A stretch of 64,000 nt of DNA from NCBI GenBank assembly GCA_003550325.1, contig QKWP01000197.1, positions 351,121-415,120 on the forward strand. The letters run 5' to 3'. The notes under the pieces are model-generated. The model saw nothing but the letters and a program-made list of their open reading frames with translations, was not told the origin of the DNA and made no database searches. Below, in pieces: positions 12,245-25,283 of this stretch (position 1 is the first letter of the stretch; every line of letters begins with the position of its first letter). Position numbers and translations under genes: made by a program. The DNA comes from Gigaspora rosea (Eukaryota > Glomeromycota > Glomeromycetes > Diversisporales > Gigasporaceae).

Positions 12245-12682
12245 CAAGATCCCTGTAGCTATGTGCTGTGTTGCAAGTACTATATTGAAGGCTATAGTTG
12301 CTTGTAATACTGTTATAAGTATTTAAATGTCTAAAGACTCTAAACTTTTTGTATAATTCAAATTTTAAATATTAAGTTACAATACCTTTAAAATCTTTAT
12401 TTGATACAGGCAAAGAGCTTTATTTAATTAAAACAAATTGGAAATAATTTAGGAATATATTTATATAATTGAAAGTTTTATGCACATAAACTTGCTAGTT
12501 AAGATAAAATTCACAACAAGTATGGTCAAGTAAAGTTACATTATAGCAATATAGAATTTAAAGTTTACATTGCCAAATAAGCTTCAAAAAGTTTCACCAA
12601 TTTATTCTATTGTTTATAAAATTATTCAATCTTCAAACAAGACAAATAAAAAATTTGGTAGATATTATAAAAATGATTATCC
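12245..12682. other. AT-rich spacer, no feature seen
   Basis: No ORF, repeat or RNA gene is apparent. Confidence 0.4.
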
Positions 12683-12770
12683 TATGCTCTGATTTTTGGA
12701 ATTTATAAGTAGAGCTTATTTTTTTTAAAAAAAATAAGCTCTATTTATAAATTCCATAAATCGGAGCATA
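12683..12770. repeat. 88-bp hairpin element
   Basis: TATGCTCTGATTTTTGGAAT at 12683 pairs with the reverse of ATTCCATAAATCGGAGCATA ending at 12770. The centre is T8A8 at about 12720-12734. It is an almost perfect palindrome with no coding content, probably a very small MITE. Confidence 0.85.
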
Positions 12771-13166
12771 TGTATTAATAAAACAATAAATAGTTTAATT
12801 TTTACAATTCTTTGATTTCCTGATTTTCACTAATGAGAAATAATTTATTAATGCTGCTTATAGACTTATAAATTACAGGATCACTGATAATAATAATTAA
12901 GTAGTAAATCATGGATAAAGAGTCAATATTTTATAGTAAATTACAGCAGGTATTTAATAATAAACTTTCTTAATAGCTGGAATGGGAAACATTTTCTTAT
13001 TACAAATAACAAGTACTAAAAAATATACAATGCAACCATGGTATAAGCAAATAGCTCAAATTTTCATTACAAACTATTTATAGATTTTTTTATCTATATA
13101 TATAATTTTTAATAGCCTGGTTAAATAGTGCATGTATATATATACAGTACATATATATTTTGTATA

Positions 13167-13469
13167 TAGTGATTTAAACTAGTTGGGCTGCAATCGGTTT
13201 AACTTGTTGTGTAAATACTTAATCAGTTGACTCTAACAACTAGTTGAGTAAATATTAACAAAATGTAAAAATGAGCAAAGGTCCTGAAAGTTCTAAAATA
13301 AAAATAAATGAACATAGTAAATGAGCAAAGTTAAGACAAAAATTTGAGTTAAGATCTGAGAATTCCTAAAAGTAAGATATGAAGTAATCTTTATCAGTTG
13401 CAATTAGTTGACACCAAATATTTTGGTTCAGTTAACTGATTAAAGAAAATTTTTTAGTTCAAATCACTA
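13167..13469. mobile_element. hAT-type MITE, 303 bp
   Basis: The terminal inverted repeat begins TAGTGATTTAAACTA, and the right end is the reverse of TAGTGATTTGAACTA. Flanking 8-mers are TTTGTATA (13159-13166) and GTTGTATA (13470-13477), a 7 of 8 match. An 8-bp duplication with TAGNG-type ends is the hAT signature. Internal parts repeat TTAACTAGTTGAG-like phrases. There is no transposase. Confidence 0.8.
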
Positions 13470-13790
13470 GTTGTATAGTACAGAAGTCAAAAAACCTTAA
13501 AGTTAAGTTAATTTACTGCATCTCAATAGTGACTTATTTAGTTTTAGAATATATATGTAAATAGTTATTAATAAGTGTATTTTATTCTTGTTATATTATT
13601 TCTAGATAGAGATAGTAAATCCTTGATTTTTTGTATTTTATTGAATTAATAATTTTGAAAATATTTGTTTTTAATATTTAAATAGTTCATTTAATATTTC
13701 TATATAAAGCAGATAAAATAAAAAAATCTAAAGAATTAAAATCAAAATGAATGAGTACCTGTTGTCAAAACAGAATTTGCAATTGTTGGA

Positions 13791-13879
13791 TAAACAGAAT
13801 TTTGCTAAAAAAGTATAACTGATATATTGGCTAAGTAGCTGACACATCAGTTATACCTTCTTAGTAAAATTTTGTTTAT
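13791..13879. repeat. 89-bp hairpin element
   Basis: The left arm (13791-13824; begins TAAACAGAATTTTGCTAA) and the right arm (13846-13879) are inverted copies with only a few mismatches. Both include GTATAACTGAT next to the loop. No coding content; a short MITE-like hairpin. Confidence 0.85.
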
Positions 13880-14082
13880 ATTTACCTATATATATAAAAG
13901 TAGTTTATTTACTATAAAAAAATCTAACAGAGATAAATCTAATAGATATTTGGAGTTAGTTATTGCTAATAAAATAGAAATGGTATTAAAAATCAAACAG
14001 ATTGTATTCATTATTATAAATAATCTAATAAAATAAATAGGATATATAATAAGGACTAAATATAAAATTTTATTTTTTTAAG

Positions 14083-14866
14083 TTAAAGTCTGCCGCTTTG
14101 GGAGCATAGCAGAAGTTCATTTTGATTGGTTGTTAAGATACCCCAGAAAAAATATCGATCATACCCCAGATAGAGTACCAGACAAAAATTTTATAACTCT
14201 TGAACTTTTAAAAAATTAGTAAAACACTCTAAAGACATATTATATAAATTTACAATATACTAATTCAGGTTTGTATTAACAACTTTAATTTGAATTTTAC
14301 AAGGGTTTTGTTATTTTTTTACAATAAATAAATATAAATGTCTACTAAATAACGTGTACACGACACGACTATTTCTAACACTACTATTACTATCACTTAT
14401 TGTGTTATAAACGTCATATTCACAAACTATACTTGTACTAAATAAATTATAATCAAAAATATTAAAATACAGTTTAGAATAATAGTTCAAAATTATACTT
14501 TTTGTAAAAAAACACAAACAAACTAGTTAAAGCAGAGTCTTTCAATTTCAACTCACCAATTGTTTAGATCATTGAACTTTCTGATCTTTCAAAATATTCA
14601 CCTCTTATCTAGTTTTTGGAACTACTGCATCTTATTGCATCTCAGGTTAAAAACCAATAAGTTTAAAAGTAAACTATCAACAACTAAATTGGTTGTTACA
14701 TTTTGTATTACAAAAAAAAGTTTCATATGACACAACGATTTTTACTATTAAAAGTACTTTAAAAATTACAATTGACTATAAAAAAAAAGATTGTTACCAA
14801 TCATATTTTTAATAACAGTCAATCAAAACAAACTTCCACTATGCTCACTTTGGGTGGGAGTCTTTT
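14083..14866. mobile_element. TIR element, about 780 bp, non-coding
   Basis: The left end (14083-14137; contains TTTGGGAGCATAGCAGAAG and TTTTGATTGG) and the right end (about 14805-14866; the reverse gives AAAGTGAGCATAGTGGAAG and TTTTGATTGACTG) form an imperfect inverted repeat of about 50 bp. The interior is AT-rich; a 68-codon frame at 14517-14311 on the minus strand has no recognisable motif. The right end abuts the SINE-like copy that follows. Confidence 0.65.
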
Positions 14867-15850
14867 TATTTAAGTATGTGGACCTCAGCAGCCTTTACAG
14901 GCTCCCGACATTTGTTACATGAATGAGAGTACAACTAGTCACACATACAACTTTTGGTTGTTTAATTTAAGTAGTCCGCCTGAAGGTTCTATACTAGCTA
15001 CTATACCTGCAACCCAACTAGGAGATTGCCTATTTAAACTCTCTGGTCCAAGCATCGCCTGTCAGCTCTACTTGTATTACTAGGTCAGCCTCTAGTACAT
15101 TAGCCAGTCAAGGACAGCCTCAGATGCCAACAAACCCTCCTTTAGAACTAGTTTATCCTTGCAAGAAACTTGATAGAGCAGTCCCTGTCCCACGCAGGTA
15201 TTACCTACACTTTGTTAACTTATGCACTCACCAAGGCAAGCAACTTGCAGTCAAGAAATACTCTGCAACTGCTACCATTGCCTACTTCTGCCCTTGTAAG
15301 GTTCACTCCAACCCCGGTACTACCCATCACTTTCCTACCGGTCCTTTACTAATACCTCCTAGACTTCCAATCTGGTTGGCCCAGAAGGATCAATCTATCT
15401 GACATTAGTTGCTATTATAGTTTTTCTTCCCTGGTATCTACTTCTATAACATAGGTCCTTTTCCTCTAGTACATGATCTGGCAGCCAGGTTGGTAGACCT
15501 TGTCCCTGAGGTCAAACATTCGGTTCTTCAGCTCTGGTTCAATATTCTGATTTTGGTAGCACTATTAAAAATCTTTGCTACCTCCTTACTTATAGGTCAT
15601 GCCAAATGGGTTTCTGTTTTCCTAGTTTCTTGGATTTGTCTGTGTTACAAGGTACAACTTCGCCCAAAAGCTCCTATTTGTGATAGTTACCAAGGACTAC
15701 AGGTATTGTATCTAACCGATTGACAGGAAACAGTTACTGGAACACAGGTCTATTTTTTCAAAAGCATTACCAGTGAGATTTGAACCCTAGACTTGCTACT
15801 TGGGGTGACAACTTACTAACTTCTCTAAGTTGTCACACCTATTAATATAA
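14867..15850 (-). mobile_element. Long tRNA-headed SINE-like element, copy 1
   Basis: Read on the minus strand, the head near 15840-15760 (GTGTGACAACTTAGAGAAGTT ... GGGTTCAAATCTCACT) resembles a tRNA gene: an A-box-like start and a B-box-like TTCAAATC. The body matches copy 2 (20748-21500, plus strand) block for block. Examples are the CCTGTGTTCCAGTAACTG phrase just after the head, the GGTTGCAGGTATAG region near 15010, and the TTAAACAACCAAAAGTTGTA region near 14955. It is about 1 kb, far longer than usual SINEs. The plus-strand frames of 92 and 77 codons inside it (15124-15402, 15490-15723) run antisense to the element and are probably chance. Confidence 0.75.
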
Positions 15851-16190
15851 AATTTAAATTTTGAATCAAATAAATAAGACTAGAATTTCAGAATTAGCTT
15901 ATTTCAAAAATAAGTAGGTGCTTAAAAATCTTAATTTGATTAAAAATTAAATAGGTATACCAGGTAATAACATTGGCTTTTAATATTACCAATAAGTAAT
16001 CAATGATTAAAAATATTAATTCTAGAATCCCAAAGCATTTTTTATTTATTAATTATAGTATTATATACTATAATATTATATTATTATGATAGAACTGTGA
16101 TATAAAGCATATATAGTAAAGCCTTAAACATTGTTAAAAGTTTAATCCCTACAAGCTATATTTAGAAAGATCTGATTACAGCTCAACAGT
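15851..16190. other. AT-rich spacer, no feature seen
   Basis: AT-rich DNA with a TA-rich run at about 16050-16090. No ORF or clear repeat. Confidence 0.4.
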
Positions 16191-16306
16191 TTGATCTAGA
16201 GTTATGCAAGTGCTAGGTATAGTGCCGTTAAGTATAGTACTTAGTTAGCTAGACACTATATTTAATAGCACCATTTTCAGTACTTGCAAAACTATAGTTT
16301 GATCAT
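16191..16306. repeat. Hairpin element, about 115 bp
   Basis: Arms containing GATCTAGAGTTATGCAAGTG (left) and the reverse complement of AGTACTTGCAAAACTATAGT (right) pair imperfectly. The middle contains a TATAGTGC/GACACTATA pair. It is probably a decayed MITE. Confidence 0.55.
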
Positions 16307-17760
<1,454 letters not shown>

Positions 17761-17794
17761 AATATTTTGATAATGTAATTTCAAGCAGTTTTAG

Positions 17795-18626
17795 AGAAGT
17801 GCAGTAAATCACATAATTTCCTAGGGGGGTCCGCCATCTATTACATCCTATATATATATATAGTCTAAATAGCCAATAATATTGAAGTGTTTATCAAATA
17901 TATTTTTTAAAAAAATTTTATTTTTCTGTCGAACATAAAAATCAAAAGTCAATTAATAAAAAGTTCTCAAATACTTATGAAATTTTGTAATAAGTGTATT
18001 TTGACCTGCTGAATAAGGTTACTTAATCAATTTTAATCGATTTGCTTAGTAAAATTTAGACTTTACTATGTAGCAACATTTGTCGTTGTGGGCAAATATA
18101 TTTTTTTAAAAAACTTTAATTTTTCTGTCAAATGTAAAAATCAAAAGCTAATTAATAAAAATTTTTCAATACTTATGAAAATTTTGTGCTAAGTGTATTT
18201 TGACCTGCTAAATAAGGTTATATAATCGATTTTAATCGATTTGCTTAGTAAAATTTAGACTTTACTATGTAGGGACGTTTGTCAATCGTGGGGCGAATAT
18301 ATTTTTTTAAAAAATTTTAATTTTTCTGTTGAATGTAAAAATCAAAAGTCAATTAATAAAGAATTCTCCAATGCTTATAAAAATTTTGTGGTAAGTGTAT
18401 TTTGATCTGTAAAAAGGTTACTTAATCAATTTTAATCGATTTGCTTAGTAAATTTTAGACTTTACTATATAGCAACTTTTGTCAATTGTGGGGTAGCTTA
18501 TTTTCAGGCCAAAGACGTTTTTGAGATTTTTTTAAATATTATAAAATTTGATTGGTCAATAGTCCTATTACTAGGAGAGGGGTCAGAACCTATGTAAACT
18601 CTAATTATATAATTTACTGCACTTTC
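17795..18626. repeat. Three ~200-bp tandem copies inside an inverted-repeat frame
   Basis: Three direct copies begin near 17893, 18094 and 18293, each opening with an AAATATATTTTTTTAAAAAA-like phrase and holding AATCGATTTGCTTAGTAAA near its end. The block is bounded by GTGCAGTAAATCACATAATT (about 17800) and its inverted partner ATTATATAATTTACTGCAC (about 18607-18625). No ORF is present. With the two inverted minisatellites outside, the locus as a whole is roughly symmetric. Confidence 0.8.
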
Positions 18627-18678
18627 TTTATTACTAATAAATTTAAAAATAATATATTTTAATTAAAAAATTATTTAA

Positions 18679-18962
<284 letters not shown>

Positions 18963-19194
18963 GTTTCACCTGCAACTCTAATCTAGATTTAACTATTCTA
19001 ACTTTAATTATTATCTGTTTTAAATTGATAAAAAATAGTTAATATTAAGCTATTCTTGCCTATTAGTAGTTGAAACTTTTTATTTAACTCAAAAAGAAAT
19101 CTTTAAATAATTGCAATATATAATAAATAGATTTCTTAACTAAAAAGCTCTTCAAAAAAAAAGAAACTAACCAGAAATCTAAATTTGCTTATAC

Positions 19195-19560
19195 AGTAAA
19201 GTACCATATTATTATGGACTCTTTTTGAAAATTTATATTGAGCTAAATAACAAAATATAAAGCTAAAAATTGTACAAAGTATTTTTTAAATCTAAAGCTT
19301 TTTAAAAAAAAGTTTGCAAAATTCTATACAGTAATTTTTAAAATAATTAAGTTTAAAAATTTTTTAATTTTTTCCTTTGTATAATCTACTAGTAAAAATA
19401 TAATTTAATATAAATATAATTGTTAATTTTTAGTATATATAAAAGTTAATTTTTTATTAAGTAAACTTAAACTTTATTACTAAGTAAAATTTGTTCAGCA
19501 TAACAAATTACACATATTCTAAAAATTATAAATTTTTTAAAAAAATATTTATAAAATTAC
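19195..19560. repeat. Dispersed AT-rich repeat, copy A
   Basis: From TACAGTAAAGTACCATATTA onward this segment aligns with 38836-39180, sharing AAATNTATATTGAGCTAAATA, AAATATAAAGCTAAAAATTG and AAAGTTTGCAAAATTCTATNC in order. The CAGT...TACCAT start after TA suggests a mariner-type terminus, but I cannot place the other end. Confidence 0.65.
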
Positions 19561-19647
19561 TAAATATAGTAATAAATATTACATTTAAAAATGTTTTAAA
19601 AATATTTTAATTTTAAAGTAATACAAAAATATCATCAACTCTTTCTG

Positions 19648-20112
19648 ATGATCCCTTATACCAAAATTCCCAAAATACCAACCTATGAAAACTTTGGAGT
19701 TAGCATATTTGTACATAACAAATCTTTATCTAAAAGCAACTTGAATCAAGATTTTCAGCTCAGATGTGAGAAAACTGAAATAGAGCTAAAAAAGAACTCT
19801 TCTTTTGGGTTTGACTCTCCAAGTAGAAGACTTTGTTACTATAGAAGACGTAGTAGGGATACAACTCTAGAGTTTTTTGTCAAAAGAGGTAAAAGTGTAA
19901 ATGAAAATTTAATTTTGGTCAAGTATACTATTCTTCAAAGTATAAAATCTACGTTTTCTAAAACTTTTGGTACCTTCGTTATTTCTCCTTGGTTTTTTCA
20001 AAATTTTTGCCAAAAAGTGGGAAATCTAGCTTACCCTTTTCAAAAGATTGGCAATATTTACTCCTCCCAATTTAAAAATATGCCTACTGAATTGGAGCTG
20101 AATTACGAGTGA
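19648..20112 (+). CDS. Hypothetical protein, 154 codons, unrecognised
   Basis: An ATG-started frame of 154 codons. The product is rich in Ser, Lys, Asn and Phe, has a basic patch (RRLCYYRRRSRD, about residue 60) and no obvious signal peptide, membrane helix or catalytic motif. It is richer in GC than its flanks and stands alone among repeats. A long T-rich, polypyrimidine stretch follows (20160-20540). I do not recognise a family. It may be a real small gene, a piece of a decayed element, or chance. Confidence 0.3.
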   Translation: MIPYTKIPKIPTYENFGVSIFVHNKSLSKSNLNQDFQLRCEKTEIELKKNSSFGFDSPSRRLCYYRRRSRDTTLEFFVKRGKSVNENLILVKYTILQSIKSTFSKTFGTFVISPWFFQNFCQKVGNLAYPFQKIGNIYSSQFKNMPTELELNYE

Positions 20113-20159
20113 GTTTTGATGCCTGCAAAATAAACAATGAATGACATATGAAGATGATC

Positions 20160-20545
20160 TGAAGGAAAATATCAAAAAAAATTTTATTCTTTCTAGAATT
20201 TTCTTTTAGGTGTAGTTTTTTTCTTTTGATATACATATAATACGATGACAAATGAGGATTTGTACAATATTATATAATTTAATTTTGCAGCACTAGTCTT
20301 TAAAAGTGCTCAGTGCTTTTTCTTTTTCTTTTGCCCTTTGTGGTTTTTTATATTTTCTTTTTGTTAGTTTACATCATTAGCATAGAATTTTTCTTCATTT
20401 CTCTTATTTTTTATTTTTAGTTTTTGTTAGTATTGGTTTTTATTTAGGTTTTGTAGTTACTCCCCTTTTTTTATATATATACTTTTGTTCTTTTCTTTTT
20501 TTCTTTTTCTTGTATAATTGAGTTTATCCTCACCATTGATGCTAG
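20160..20545. other. T-rich polypyrimidine stretch
   Basis: Repeated TTTTCTTTTTCTTTT blocks with no ORF. It could be the untranslated tail of the preceding frame or part of an unidentified element. Confidence 0.4.
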
Positions 20546-20747
20546 GTGGGGGATTTGAAGAAAAATCCCCTATCACTCATTGACAAGGGCTTACAAAGTT
20601 TACATCTGCTTTATCCATAAGCTGGTGTGACTGGTTGTATATAGGTGCTCCTAAAGTAACCGTATGATGTCAAATTTTAGCTTTAGGTATTATGTATTAA
20701 TAGGCTATAAATAGTACTTAATACTGATTTAATAAAATATCAGAGGG

Positions 20748-21500
20748 TGTGGCGACTTAGAGAAGTTGCCAGGTTGTCACCCCCAACCGCAGGTCAAAAG
20801 TTCGAATCCCACTAGAGACGTTTTGAAAAATAGGGCTGTGTTATGGTAACTGTGGCTCAAGATCAGTTGGGTAGAAATACCTGTAATCTTGGTTTCACTA
20901 TCTTAAATAGAAGCTTTCAGGCGAATTGGTGTATCGTTACATCAGCAAATCCAGGAAACCAGAAAAACAGAAACCCCTTGGCAAATCCCGAGTAAGGAGG
21001 TAGATGGACAGCTACGACGGTGCTACCAGAAGAGGTGAGTGCTAGGCCAGAAAACGAACCTTACGAGGGTTGTAGTAGGCGATATCAGCAGTTCATGAAA
21101 ATCTGGACTGCGAGTATATGGGTAAAGCCGTAGCATCGATCGTTGAAAGAAACTTACGACTTAATGGATGGGACATGTATCGTACTAGTAAATTCTATGT
21201 CAATCAGGTTTGATTGGCATAGTGCGGCAGGTCATTCCTGGGAATTTACCCAATAAGAGGTATCATGCCGGGTAATGTCAGAAGTTAAATATTAGGAGTA
21301 GATGGGCTTAGCGGATAATCAGAGGATTTAAATAGGCAATTCCCATAGTTGGGTTGCAGGTATGGCAGCTAGTGTGAAACCTTAGGGTGGACCACTTAAA
21401 TTAGACACCAAAAGTGTACGTGTGGCTAGTTGTATTCTCGTTACTGTTGTAAAAGTCTGTATATCTTAAAAATTCTAATAAAGCACTTGCTGGCAAGACT
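20748..21500 (+). mobile_element. Long tRNA-headed SINE-like element, copy 2
   Basis: The head GTGTGGCGACTTAGAGAAGT (A-box-like TGGCNNNTTAG) is followed about 40 bp later by AGTTCGAATCC (20799-20809), a near-perfect RNA polymerase III B box. The body matches copies 1 and 3 on the opposite strand: CTGTGTTATGGTAACTG, the ATTTAAATAGGCAATTCCCA region, and the final TAGTTGTATTCTCGTTACTG. It ends near TAAAAATTCTAATAAAGCAC and is followed by A-rich sequence, as expected for a retroposed RNA. There is no ORF. Confidence 0.75.
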
Positions 21501-21599
21501 GCCAAAGTTTAAAAAAAAAATAAAAAAAAATAAAATATTAGCAAGACATGTCAAAAAGTTAAAAAAAAATTCAAATTAATATTTAGTAGTATATTTAAT

Positions 21600-21977
21600 A
21601 GGGCTAGCAATTGTACTACCAAAATTGGTATTTATACACCCAGCTCAGATTCTGACCCTTCTGACCTAGTTCGTGTAATATAGTATAAACAAAAATTACA
21701 TGACTTTTGAATTCTGGCGTTTTGACCAATGGTTGTGTTATACGAAGTTCAGGTCACGTGATCTGCATAATAATAAAAGCCAATCAAAATTTGATCCCAA
21801 AGTAGAATTTGGTGCAGTATCTAATTTGGCGCACTAACAATATCTTATGAACTATTGATCTGAATCACGTTATTTTGGTACCATTCAATTCATCTCATCG
21901 AGATGAATCGAATGGTACCAAAATCATTTGATTCTGACCAATAGTTCACAAGATATTGTCATTTAACCAAAATAACC
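21600..21977. repeat. Left flank of the large palindrome, shared with 39206-39590
   Basis: Starting at GGGCTAGCAATTGTAC, this stretch matches 39206-39590 over its whole length. Shared blocks include ATTCTGACCCTTCTGACCTA, CACGTGATCTGCATAATAAT and the TTTTGGTACCATTC palindrome module. The two copies therefore share the same 5' boundary, which supports a real mobile element. Confidence 0.75.
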
Positions 21978-23288
21978 TACATGTATATAATCTTTGAAAA
22001 TTAGCACAAAATCATGAAAAAACTTTGATAGGACAGTCTGTTTTTGATGATTTTACTACCAAAATATTTGCTTTGAAGAGACAGTTCCAACAAGCCCAAA
22101 ATCATTAAAATACAATTACAGGATTACAAGATCATTAAGATTTTTGGATAAAAATTAATAAGTTTAACTAATCTAATTTTCATCAAAAATAATAAGAAAA
22201 TCTTTAACGATTTTGTGATCCTGTAATTGGATTTTAACAATTTTGGGATTGTTGGAATTGTCTCTTAAAGGTGGTCAGTTTGGTAGTAAAATTGGCAAAA
22301 ATAGACCAGTCTGTTAGAGGTTATCTATGATTTTATATTAATATCAGAATTTGCTTTATACAGGTTATTTTGGTCAAATGTCAATATCTTGTGAACTATC
22401 AATCAAAATTATATGATTTTAGTGCCATCTGATTCGTCTCATCATGACAAATCAAATGGTACCAAAATTGTGTAATTTCGATCAATGGTTTACAAGATAT
22501 CATTAGAGATCTTTAGTGTGCCAAATTATGCACTACACCAAAATTGAACTGTGTTTTTGGATAAACTTTAAAAAGTGATATCTCATTATCGAGTGATCAG
22601 ATTCAGGTGATTTTGGTACTATTCAATCCATCTCGATGAGAAGAATCAAATGTTATCAAAATTACCTAAATCTGATTACTCGATCATAAGATATTACTTT
22701 AAAGTTTATCCAAAAACATAGTCCAATTTTGGCATAGTGCCTAATTTGGCGCACTAAAAATCTCTAATGATGTTTTGTGAACCATTTATCAAAATTACAC
22801 AATTTTGGTACCATTCGATTTGTCATGATGAGATAAGTCAGATAGTACTAAAATCATATGATTTTGATTGATAGTTCACAAGATATCGACATTTGACCAA
22901 AATAACCTGTATAAAGCAAATTTTGATATTAACATAAAATCATAGATAACCTCTGACAGACTGGTCTGTTTTTGCCAATTTTACCACCAAACTGACCGCC
23001 TTGGAGTGACAATTCTAACAAGCCCAAAATCGTTAAAATCCATTTACAGGTTCACAAAATCGGTAAAGATTTTCTTATTATTTTTGATTAAAATTAGATT
23101 AGTTAAACTTATTAATTTTTATCCAAAAATCTTAATGATCTTGTGATCCTGTGATTGGATTTTAACGATTTTGGACTTGTTGGAACCATCTCTTTAAGGC
23201 GAACATTTTGGTAGTAAAATCAGCAAAAACAGACTGTCCTATCAAAATTTATTCATGATTTTGTGCTAATTTTCAAAGATTATATACA
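21978..23288. repeat. 1.31-kb palindrome made of nested palindromes
   Basis: CATGTATATAATCTTTGAAA at 21978 is the reverse complement of the sequence ending at 23288, and pairing continues to a centre near 22633 (CTATTCAATCCATCTCGATG). Each arm carries further hairpins, including TTTTGGTACCATTC modules, a CAAGCCCAAAATCNTTAAAA module and the CACAAGATATC phrase. No ORF of significance is present. A transcript would fold into a very long double-stranded RNA. Confidence 0.9.
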
Positions 23289-23829
23289 TGTAATCAGAAA
23301 ATTTTGCTATTTTTTTTATCAGTCCTATTGGATAATTCTAAAAATTAAGGTCACATTGGGTGATACCAGAAAAAATTAAATGGCAAAAATGGAATAATTG
23401 GCACAATAGAAATTTAAAAAAATTTTTTTTTGGAAAAGTTGGGTTGGTGGGTTATGCAAAACGAAAAATTAACTTTTATGGCCTAATAAAAAAATAATAA
23501 AAAATAAAGTATACTACTAGTATTGGGTTATTTTCAAGTTAAAATCTTTGATTGGTAAATGTTATAGTATAAAGTTTTATACATATTTTAAAAGCACCAT
23601 AAAATTATATATGTATATAAAAAAAACCTGCTAGCAAGAAAAAAAATTTTGAAAAATTAAAATTTAGAATGGTAAGTTCTCAGGAAACCAAGATTTTAAA
23701 TACAAAACAGCCTGACTGTTTATTATCAAGAGAATTTTGTGATTTAGTAACTGTTAATCTAGCTAAACTAAATAGTTGTTCATATAGGACACTAGTAAAC
23801 ATAATAGCTAGATAATCTTGTATTTACAT
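23289..23829. other. AT-rich spacer with weak repeat traces
   Basis: GGTTATGCAAAACGAAAAATTAAC (split here as 23456-23470 and on) resembles units of the satellite at 52.6-54.1 kb and sequence near 39.6-39.9 kb. No coding content. Confidence 0.35.
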
Positions 23830-23967
23830 ATAGGCGTTGTATTGAACATAAGTTTGAAACAAGCTAATAGTTAATTTAGTCAAATGCATATTATGATTTT
23901 TATCATTAAAAATCCTTGGCTAAATAAATTATTGTTTCAAACTCATGCTTCAAAATAATGCCCATAG
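23830..23967. repeat. Hairpin element, about 138 bp
   Basis: TATAGGCGTTGTATTGAACA with AAGTTTGAAAC at the left pairs with GTTTCAAACTCATGCTTC and AATAATGCCCATA at the right. It is a small MITE-like palindrome without coding content. Confidence 0.7.
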
Positions 23968-24173
23968 GCATTATTTCACACAAATATAGTACAAATTGTA
24001 AATTAGATCATTTTATTGCTGTTTTTAATAAATTTTTCTATTTTATTAATATTAACAATAGCCCATTCTCATTATATATTAAATGTGAATTAATCTTGTT
24101 TAACAACTAAGGGTTTGGTTTGTAATTGAATTTTAACCAAAAACAACATTTACAGCATATTATCATGATAATA

Positions 24174-24524
24174 CAGTCAACTTTCTATAAATACAACTTG
24201 TAGAAAAAAGCCTACAATGTGCATTTAGAGAGGTTTGCATTTAGAGAGAGCCAATTAAATTGCAGCTTTAAATTTCAATTATCAAGTTTGTGTAACTTCT
24301 ACCAAAACTGTATAACCTATCTTAAATATTATCTTAAATACTAAAATTTGATTAGCTACATGCATTTAGGGAGGTTAGTGTAATATAAAATGTTATTCAA
24401 AAGAACATGCATTTACAGAATATAGAACATGTATTTAGCACTAATAACATCTTATGGAATAGAAAAAAAGTACATTCAGAGAGGTATTGCATTTATAGAA
24501 GTTGCATTTATGGAGGTCTGACTT
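24174..24524. mobile_element. Tc1/mariner-type MITE, about 351 bp
   Basis: The left end CAGTCAACTTTCTATAAATAC and the right end (reverse: AAGTCAGACCTCCATAAATG) form an inverted repeat, flanked by TA on both sides (24172-24173, 24525-24526). The interior repeats GCATTTAGAGAGG. The last base of the right terminus is changed (A for C). Similar termini occur at 16330, 30833, 41405 and 61290. Confidence 0.7.
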
Positions 24525-25126
24525 TATTTAGTTTATTTGATATTTATTATTGCACTGACAGTTCTTTTGGTCTGTTCTAAAAAGGACCAGACCAGCCCGA
24601 TTCCTGGAAGGACCAAAGGACCATCAGTCCGGTCTGAACTGATTAACAGTCCTACTATAAGCTTTTATTCAAGTTAACTAATAAGTATAATTTAGCGGCA
24701 GAATTGGATTATTCAGAAACACATGATATTAATTTTGCTAGAGTTGCCATAAAGGTACTGTAATCACTGTTAATAACCCAATTCTTGTGCATAGCTTACT
24801 GATTGAATGAATTTATCTAAATCGGGAAGGACATTAAATGCAAGATCAAAAAAGCTTTGATATGGCGTGATTTTGCCATTCGAGTAGGAAAATTGTAGGA
24901 CAGAGGATAAAAATTAAGAATCCTATACAAAGTAGAATAGTATAAAAAGACAATATAAAATACTACAGTATTTAGCAATAGACAAGTGTAAGAAAAACTA
25001 GTATTAATAAAGAAAAACTGATCTTGTTTCTTTGCCCTTGTTAATAACAACTTGTCTCATAGACTCACCTTATACCTGATATGCTTAGCCTTGTCAAATC
25101 ATCTGCCTCTCACTATTAGATATATC
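24525..25126. other. Spacer with GGACC-rich stretch
   Basis: At 24560-24660 the sequence is rich in GGACC and GGTCC words (AAAAAGGACCAGACCAGCC), similar in style to the subterminal repeats of the hAT-type element at 44.9 kb. A 77-codon minus-strand frame (25050-24817) shows no motif and is probably chance. Confidence 0.35.
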
Positions 25127-25283
25127 TAGTGATGTGCTATTTATATAAAACCTGAAAAATTTTAGTGTACAATATGTACAGTATGTACAGTACGTACTGT
25201 ATATATAGTTCTTTTTCAGCTTCTGATTGGCTGGCAAAAGTGATCAACAAAAATTTTAGCATACTGTATATGGCACATCACTA
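25127..25283. mobile_element. hAT-type MITE, 157 bp
   Basis: The inverted ends are TAGTGATGTGCTAT (left) and the reverse of TAGTGATGTGCCAT (right). Flanking 8-mers GATATATC (25119-25126) and GGTATATC (25284-25291) agree at 7 of 8 positions. The interior carries GTACAGTACGTACTGTA palindromes. It belongs to the same family as the 982-bp element at 46979-47960. Confidence 0.85.

Noticed and set aside
14311-14517. 68-codon minus-strand frame inside the TIR element
   Set aside because: Short, Tyr/Ser/Asn-rich, no transposase motif.
15124-15723. Two plus-strand frames with a conserved-looking LQVLYLTD end, shared with 43406-43639
   Set aside because: They are antisense to the SINE-like element; the similarity follows from the repeat copies being related, and the frames differ in length and are not kept open across copies.
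20748-20815. A functional tRNA gene
   Set aside because: The B box is good but the region does not close into a convincing cloverleaf with a clear anticodon stem, and related degenerate heads occur in two other repeat copies.
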